A DNA stretch of 64,000 nt, taken from the NCBI RefSeq assembly GCF_005221385.1, contig NZ_CP039904.1:62001-126000 (forward strand), in the 5' to 3' direction. A model generated the notes under the pieces. It was not told the origin of the DNA and made no database searches. It saw only the letters and a program-made list of their open reading frames with translations. Shown here piece after piece: positions 60,245-64,000 of the stretch; position 1 is the first letter of the stretch, and each line of letters starts with the position of its first letter. This DNA comes from Agrobacterium tumefaciens (GTDB taxonomy: Bacteria > Pseudomonadota > Alphaproteobacteria > Rhizobiales > Rhizobiaceae). Position numbers and translations under genes: made by a program.

Positions 60245-60261
60245 TTGTACGATCTGTATGA
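60245..60261. promoter_or_regulatory. GntR-type operator between kduI and udh
   Basis: TTGTACGATCTGTATGA has one arm (TGTATGA) identical to the kdgD operator and the other degenerate (TNNTAC). It lies in the kduI-udh divergent region, where the regulator encoded at 61214 would control both directions. Confidence 0.45.
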
Positions 60262-60326
60262 CAAGGTCAAGAGGCGCCGCCGTATCTCGACCGCGTTGCA
60301 GACGGCAAAGCTCAGGGAGAATGGCA

Positions 60327-61124
60327 ATGAAACGGCTTCTTGTTACCGGTGCGGCGGGCCAGCTTGGCCGCGTCATGCGTGAGCGCCTCGCACCCATGGC
60401 CGAGATATTGCGTCTTGCCGATCTCTCCCCGCTCGATCCGGCAGGGCCGAACGAGGAATGTGTGCAATGCGACCTTGCGGATGCGGATGCCGTGAATGCG
60501 ATGGTTGCCGGTTGCGACGGTATCGTTCATCTGGGCGGCATATCCGTGGAAAAGCCCTTCGAGCAGATCCTTCAGGGCAATATCATCGGGCTTTATAATC
60601 TTTACGAGGCCGCCCGCGCCCACGGCCAGCCGCGGATCGTCTTTGCCAGTTCCAACCATACGATCGGTTATTACCCGCAAACCGAGCGGCTCGGCCCCGA
60701 CGTTCCCGTGCGGCCGGATGGACTTTACGGCGTCTCCAAATGTTTCGGTGAAAACCTCGCCCGCATGTATTTCGATAAATTCGGGCAGGAGACGGCGCTG
60801 GTGCGCATCGGCTCCTGCACGCCGGTGCCCAACAATTACCGCATGCTGTCCACCTGGTTTTCCCACGACGATTTCGTGTCGCTGATCGAGGCGGTGTTTC
60901 GCGCACCTGTTCTCGGCTGCCCGGTCGTCTGGGGCGCGTCGGCCAATGATGCCGGCTGGTGGGACAATTCGCATCTCGGCTTTCTGGGCTGGAAGCCGAA
61001 GGACAATGCCGAGGCCTTCCGGCAGCATATAGCCGAGACGACCCCGCCGCCGGACCCGAAGGATGCGTTGGTGCGGTTTCAGGGCGGCACGTTTGTCGAC
61101 AACCCGATCTTCAAGCAGAGCTGA
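60327..61124 (+). CDS. udh: Uronate dehydrogenase
   Basis: This 265-residue NAD-dependent short-chain dehydrogenase oxidises galacturonate and glucuronate to the 1,5-lactones. Rossmann motif RLLVTGAAGQLGRVMRE; catalytic Ser in FASSNHTIGY, Tyr/Lys in DGLYGVSKCFGENLA. Sequence and length agree with the A. tumefaciens enzyme as I remember it. Start: ATG at 60327 (MKRLLVTG), with GGGAGA upstream; an ATG two codons earlier is possible. It leads the udh-gntR-kdgF operon. Confidence 0.95.
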   Translation: MKRLLVTGAAGQLGRVMRERLAPMAEILRLADLSPLDPAGPNEECVQCDLADADAVNAMVAGCDGIVHLGGISVEKPFEQILQGNIIGLYNLYEAARAHGQPRIVFASSNHTIGYYPQTERLGPDVPVRPDGLYGVSKCFGENLARMYFDKFGQETALVRIGSCTPVPNNYRMLSTWFSHDDFVSLIEAVFRAPVLGCPVVWGASANDAGWWDNSHLGFLGWKPKDNAEAFRQHIAETTPPPDPKDALVRFQGGTFVDNPIFKQS

Positions 61125-61213
61125 GTGATCAGCGGGATTGCAAGCCGGGCCGCGAATAACGTATCGAGGACTTCCGGAAGCAACCCCGCATCCTTTTTAG
61201 AACGGCGACACAG

Positions 61214-61951
61214 ATGACAAAAGCGACAACCTCCGAACCGGCAGCTCCGCAAGCCAAGACGCTTGTGGTGAAGGTTTCGGAGGAACTCCGCAGCCAGATC
61301 GCCAAGGGCCGTTACAAGACGGGCGACCGCCTGCCATCAGAAGCGCAGCTGACGCAGGAATTTGGGGTGAGCCGCACCGTGGTGCGCGAGGCCATCGCCT
61401 CGCTGCGCTCCGACGGTCTGGTCGAGCCACGTCAGGGCGCCGGCGTCTTCGTGCTGGAGCCCGCACCCGTCGAGCGGCGGCCGTTTCACAATATCGATCT
61501 CGCCCGGGTTTCCTCGCTGATTGAAATGCTGGAACTGCGCACCGCCGTGGAAGGCGATGCCGCCGGTCTTGCCGCCATTCGCCGCTCGCCGGCACAGGAA
61601 GAAAAGATCATCGAGGCCTTCGATGCCTTCCGCGCCAGCGCCGCCAGGGGCATTCCGACAGCCGAGGCCGATTTTGCCTTTCATCTTGCCGTGGCCGAAG
61701 CGACCAACAATCCCCGCTTCAGCGAGTTTCTGCAGGTGCTTGGCCCAACCGTCATTCCGCGCCGTGCCGTAGCTGATAATGGCGCAGAAACCGTGCTTTC
61801 ACCCGCCGATCTCAGCCGTCTCGTCGGCGAGCATGAAGCGATCCTGATCGCCATACAGGACGGCAACGAGGATGCGGCGCGAAGCGCCATGCGCAACCAC
61901 CTGAAAAGCAGCCAGACGCGTTATCGCGCCATGCTGCGTGCGCCGCGCTGA
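61214..61951 (+). CDS. GntR-family regulator (FCD), probable hexuronate regulator
   Basis: This 245-residue FadR-type GntR protein has a winged helix at about residues 18-80 (RSQIAKGRYKTGDRLPSEAQ, FGVSRTVVREAIASLRSDGL) and an FCD ligand domain (ADFAFHLAVAEATNNP, GEHEAILIAIQDGNEDAA) with the His pattern of metal-bound acid sensors. It sits inside the uronate operon between udh and kdgF and is the natural candidate to bind the TCATACA/TGTATGA operators. The effector would be a hexuronate or an intermediate. Confidence 0.9.
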   Translation: MTKATTSEPAAPQAKTLVVKVSEELRSQIAKGRYKTGDRLPSEAQLTQEFGVSRTVVREAIASLRSDGLVEPRQGAGVFVLEPAPVERRPFHNIDLARVSSLIEMLELRTAVEGDAAGLAAIRRSPAQEEKIIEAFDAFRASAARGIPTAEADFAFHLAVAEATNNPRFSEFLQVLGPTVIPRRAVADNGAETVLSPADLSRLVGEHEAILIAIQDGNEDAARSAMRNHLKSSQTRYRAMLRAPR

Positions 61952-61982
61952 AAATCAATACTGCAAGACAGAGGAGAACGAC

Positions 61983-62300
61983 ATGCAGCAGCTTCCCAAA
62001 TTCCCCACCGTTTCGCCCGATGACGGCGTGGAACGCACCGTGCTTTCCGAAGCGCCCGAGCTGATGGTCGTGTCATTCCGGTTCAAGACCGGCGCGGAAG
62101 GCAAGCTGCACAGCCACCCGCATGTGCAGTCCACCTATGTCGCCAGCGGCAGTTTTCGCTTTTACCGCGACGGTGACGCCTATGACCTGCAGAAAGGCGA
62201 CAGCCTTGTCGTTCCCGGCCATATCGAACATGGCTGCCTGTGTCTGGAAGAGGGCGAGCTGATCGACTGCTTCACCCCGCGTCGCGACGACTTTCTCTGA
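61983..62300 (+). CDS. kdgF: Pectin-degradation cupin, KdgF-like
   Basis: This 105-residue cupin has the metal-binding motif KLHSHPHVQSTYVASGSFRF and a second His in GHIEHGC. KdgF converts cyclic unsaturated monouronates to the linear ketouronate that KduI uses. GAGGAGAACGAC precedes the ATG at 61983. It follows the GntR gene by 31 bases. Confidence 0.87.
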   Translation: MQQLPKFPTVSPDDGVERTVLSEAPELMVVSFRFKTGAEGKLHSHPHVQSTYVASGSFRFYRDGDAYDLQKGDSLVVPGHIEHGCLCLEEGELIDCFTPRRDDFL

Positions 62301-62308
62301 GCCGGCGC

Positions 62309-63541
62309 TTAGTTCGCGGATAAATCCCTGAGAGTGCGTGGCAGGTTGTTCATGCACTCCGCACCTGATGATGTGACGAGGAACTGGTCCTCGATCATCA
62401 ACGCCCCCAGCCCTTCGCCATAGAAGGGCGCTTCAAGTGCGACCACCATGCCGGGAAGGATGATTTCCGGATTGCCATGGGAAAAGAACGGCCATTCCTC
62501 GATACCGACCCCGCCGCCGACGGAATGGCCGAAATGACCGCGATAATATTCGCTGAAGCCGTCCTTGCGCATCGAAGCCAGCATGGCGGCGTGCACCGCG
62601 CCGAATGTATTGCCGGGGCGGAGCGCTTCCAGTCCACAGGCGAAGGCTGCCTCCAGCGCCTTGAAAATATCGGCAGCAAGAGCCGAGACCGGCCCCCATG
62701 AGAAGGTTCTTGCGCCATCAGAGGAATAACTGTCTACCAGCGTGCCGACATCGGCCTTGATCAGTGCGCCCGGTGTGACCGCCGCCGTCATATCCGACAG
62801 GGCCGGACCGACGGAAATATAGTCCCAATGCCCGCTCAGCGAAAAACCGGATTTTGCGGCATGTGCCTGCGCGCCGGATTTCCAGGCGGCGGAAAGTTGA
62901 CCAAGCGCTACTCCCGGTCGAACGGCGGCTGCCATCTCGACCAACCCTGCCTCGGCGGCGGCTGCCGCCTGCTTCAGAAGTTTGATCTCGCGTTCGGATT
63001 TCACCGCCCTCAGACGTCTCAGCACCATCGAACCATCAACCCAGTTCACGTCGGGCAGCGCCTGCCGCAGCGCTGAAAAATCGGCGGCGGGCATGAATTC
63101 AAGGTCCGCACCAATGCGCGCCGCAGACAGCCCGCGCTCCCGCAAAAGATCGGAGAGCAGGCCGAAACAGGCGGCACGATCGAATGTCTCCGGCCGCGGC
63201 CCACCGGAATTGTTGCGGCGATAGGCATCATCCACCTGCGCGACAGTTTCCACACCCGAAAGATCGACCATATCGATCCAGATGCGATGGCAGCGCAGAT
63301 CTATATCAGGCGCCGCCTTCCCGACGAGCGGGGCGGCATGATCGCTGACGACGGCGGCGAGCCCTGCCCCGGCATCAGCCGGCACCAGCGCGATTGCCGA
63401 ACCCGCCCTGCCCCACATGGTCGCCACGCCGGCATGCGCACCGACGGCATAACGGAAGGCTTCGGGCTGGAACAGCACCAGCGCGTCGATATCCGCCTCC
63501 CGCATCAGCTGCTGCGCACGGCTTCGGTCGATATCGCTCAT
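62309..63541 (-). CDS. M24-family metallopeptidase (Xaa-Pro dipeptidase-like)
   Basis: This 410-residue pita-bread-fold enzyme has the five metal ligands in order: Asp in LIKADVGTL, Asp in YSSDGART, His in HFGHSVGG, Glu in VALEAPFYG and Glu in LMIEDQFLV. The N-terminal half is the usual non-catalytic domain. M24 members cut X-Pro peptides, or hydrolyse creatine and similar compounds. It converges on kdgF with an eight-base gap, and may be unrelated to pectin use. Confidence 0.9.
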   Translation of the reverse strand: MSDIDRSRAQQLMREADIDALVLFQPEAFRYAVGAHAGVATMWGRAGSAIALVPADAGAGLAAVVSDHAAPLVGKAAPDIDLRCHRIWIDMVDLSGVETVAQVDDAYRRNNSGGPRPETFDRAACFGLLSDLLRERGLSAARIGADLEFMPAADFSALRQALPDVNWVDGSMVLRRLRAVKSEREIKLLKQAAAAAEAGLVEMAAAVRPGVALGQLSAAWKSGAQAHAAKSGFSLSGHWDYISVGPALSDMTAAVTPGALIKADVGTLVDSYSSDGARTFSWGPVSALAADIFKALEAAFACGLEALRPGNTFGAVHAAMLASMRKDGFSEYYRGHFGHSVGGGVGIEEWPFFSHGNPEIILPGMVVALEAPFYGEGLGALMIEDQFLVTSSGAECMNNLPRTLRDLSAN

Positions 63542-63671
63542 GGGAACCCCGGTGATTGTTTGGCGGCAGGTTTGTGAACCTACGCTTTAGCAGTCACCGG
63601 GAGAGGAAAGAAGGTGGAAGATGACATCTCCACCCTGAGAATCGTCAGTGGAAGCGAGCGCTTACCGCTTG

Positions 63672-63795
63672 TTTCTTCTCCCCGCCGGGGAGAAGTCCGC
63701 GGCAGCGGGATGAGGGGGCGAGCTCTCCGAAATTCGGCAACGTTACCCCCTCATCCGACCCTTCGGGCCACCTTCTCCCCCTCGGGGAGAAGAAA
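63672..63795. repeat. Inverted-repeat element with two hairpins
   Basis: TTTCTTCTCCCC at the left edge and its complement at the right face each other. Each side holds a hairpin (CTTCTCCCC-gcc-GGGGAGAAG at 63675-63695; CTTCTCCCC-ctc-GGGGAGAAG at 63772-63792), then CCCCTCAT / ATGAGGGG further in. It is a known style of palindromic repeat in agrobacterial and rhizobial genomes. The rest of the gap 63542-63856 holds no gene. Confidence 0.75.
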
Positions 63796-63856
63796 TATGC
63801 CGCAATGCCTTGCCCTATCCGAACGAGCGGCGGATAAATCCGCCGCTCATTGTCTT

Positions 63857-64000
63857 TCAAGCCTCCAGCCACTTCACCTGCTCACCGGTCAGCACGATAT
63901 CCAGCGCCGAAAGGCTATCCTCCAGCTCCGCAATCGTGCGCGGTCCGATCAGCGGGATGACCGGGAAAGGCTGGGCGATGACATAAGCGAGCGCGATGTG
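63857..64000 (-). CDS. Aldo/keto reductase, C-terminal end
   Basis: The last 47 residues of a minus-strand gene whose start is off-window. IALAYVIAQPFPVIPLIGPR followed by TIAELEDSLSALDIVLTGEQ matches the C-terminal cofactor-binding region of aldo/keto reductases. The stop is at 63857. The substrate cannot be told from this fragment. Confidence 0.75.
   Translation of the reverse strand, partial: HIALAYVIAQPFPVIPLIGPRTIAELEDSLSALDIVLTGEQVKWLEA

Overview
The window looks like accessory or secondary-replicon sequence from an Agrobacterium/Rhizobium-group alphaproteobacterium. The GC content is high, and the left-to-right order is dominated by sugar ABC importers, oxidoreductases and GntR/LacI/TetR regulators. 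The right end carries the hexuronate genes described from Agrobacterium tumefaciens C58 (uronate dehydrogenase, D-galactarolactone cycloisomerase and isomerase, keto-deoxy-galactarate dehydratase). From memory the uronate dehydrogenase is very close to, but not identical with, the C58 enzyme, so this is probably another Agrobacterium strain; that assignment is inference. No phage, IS element, tRNA, rRNA or CRISPR was seen. Both ends of the window cut through a gene.

Layout. 1-5.6 kb: two secreted or coiled-coil unknowns, an unknown HTH-like protein, a GntR regulator, a DEDDh exonuclease and an unknown protein. 5.7-11 kb: an ECF sigma / FecR / TonB-receptor cassette whose HasR-like receptor carries a second, Omp25-like outer-membrane barrel at its C-terminus. 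11-16 kb: a lipoprotein, a lytic transglycosylase, a soluble two-PAS chemoreceptor, an isoprenylcysteine-methyltransferase-like membrane protein and a VOC/PhnB-like protein. 16.3-20.7 kb: ugpBAEC, the glycerol-3-phosphate importer. 20.7-27.5 kb: a GH51 arabinofuranosidase with its ABC importer and an ArsR-type regulator. 27.6-33.8 kb: an orphan solute-binding protein facing a LacI-led operon (DUF2264 hydrolase, 2-hydroxyacid dehydrogenase, TIM-barrel isomerase). 34.7-44.5 kb: a second ABC importer facing a TetR gene, then a four-gene operon of unknown sugar chemistry (two Gfo/Idh/MocA dehydrogenases, a DUF993 aldolase-like protein, a TIM-barrel isomerase). 44.6-48.3 kb: a cluster of very small proteins with a cold-shock protein and ribosomal protein S21. 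48.3-50 kb: an acyltransferase and an acyl carrier protein paralogue. 50.1-54.3 kb: a second ECF sigma / FecR / TonB-receptor cassette. 54.3-62.3 kb: pectin and galacturonate catabolism. 62.3-64 kb: an M24 peptidase and the end of an aldo/keto reductase.

How it fits together. Much of the window is a plant-cell-wall and plant-exudate sugar toolkit: arabinan side chains (GH51), unsaturated pectin fragments (GH105, KdgF, KduI, KduD), galacturonate oxidation to 2-oxoglutarate semialdehyde (Udh, Gli, Gci, KdgD), and two less understood glycoside pathways, each next to its own regulator. Several operators can be read directly. An identical-style TAAC-N6-GTTA palindrome lies before both the second ABC operon and the Gfo/DUF993 operon. 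An 8-bp inverted repeat lies before the GH51 operon. A TTGCAA array lies between the LacI gene and its divergent solute-binding protein. A TCATACA/TGTATGA repeat lies before kdgD. The two iron/heme-type sigma cassettes carry an exact (50130) and a near (5681) TGA-N9-TCA iron-responsive operator.
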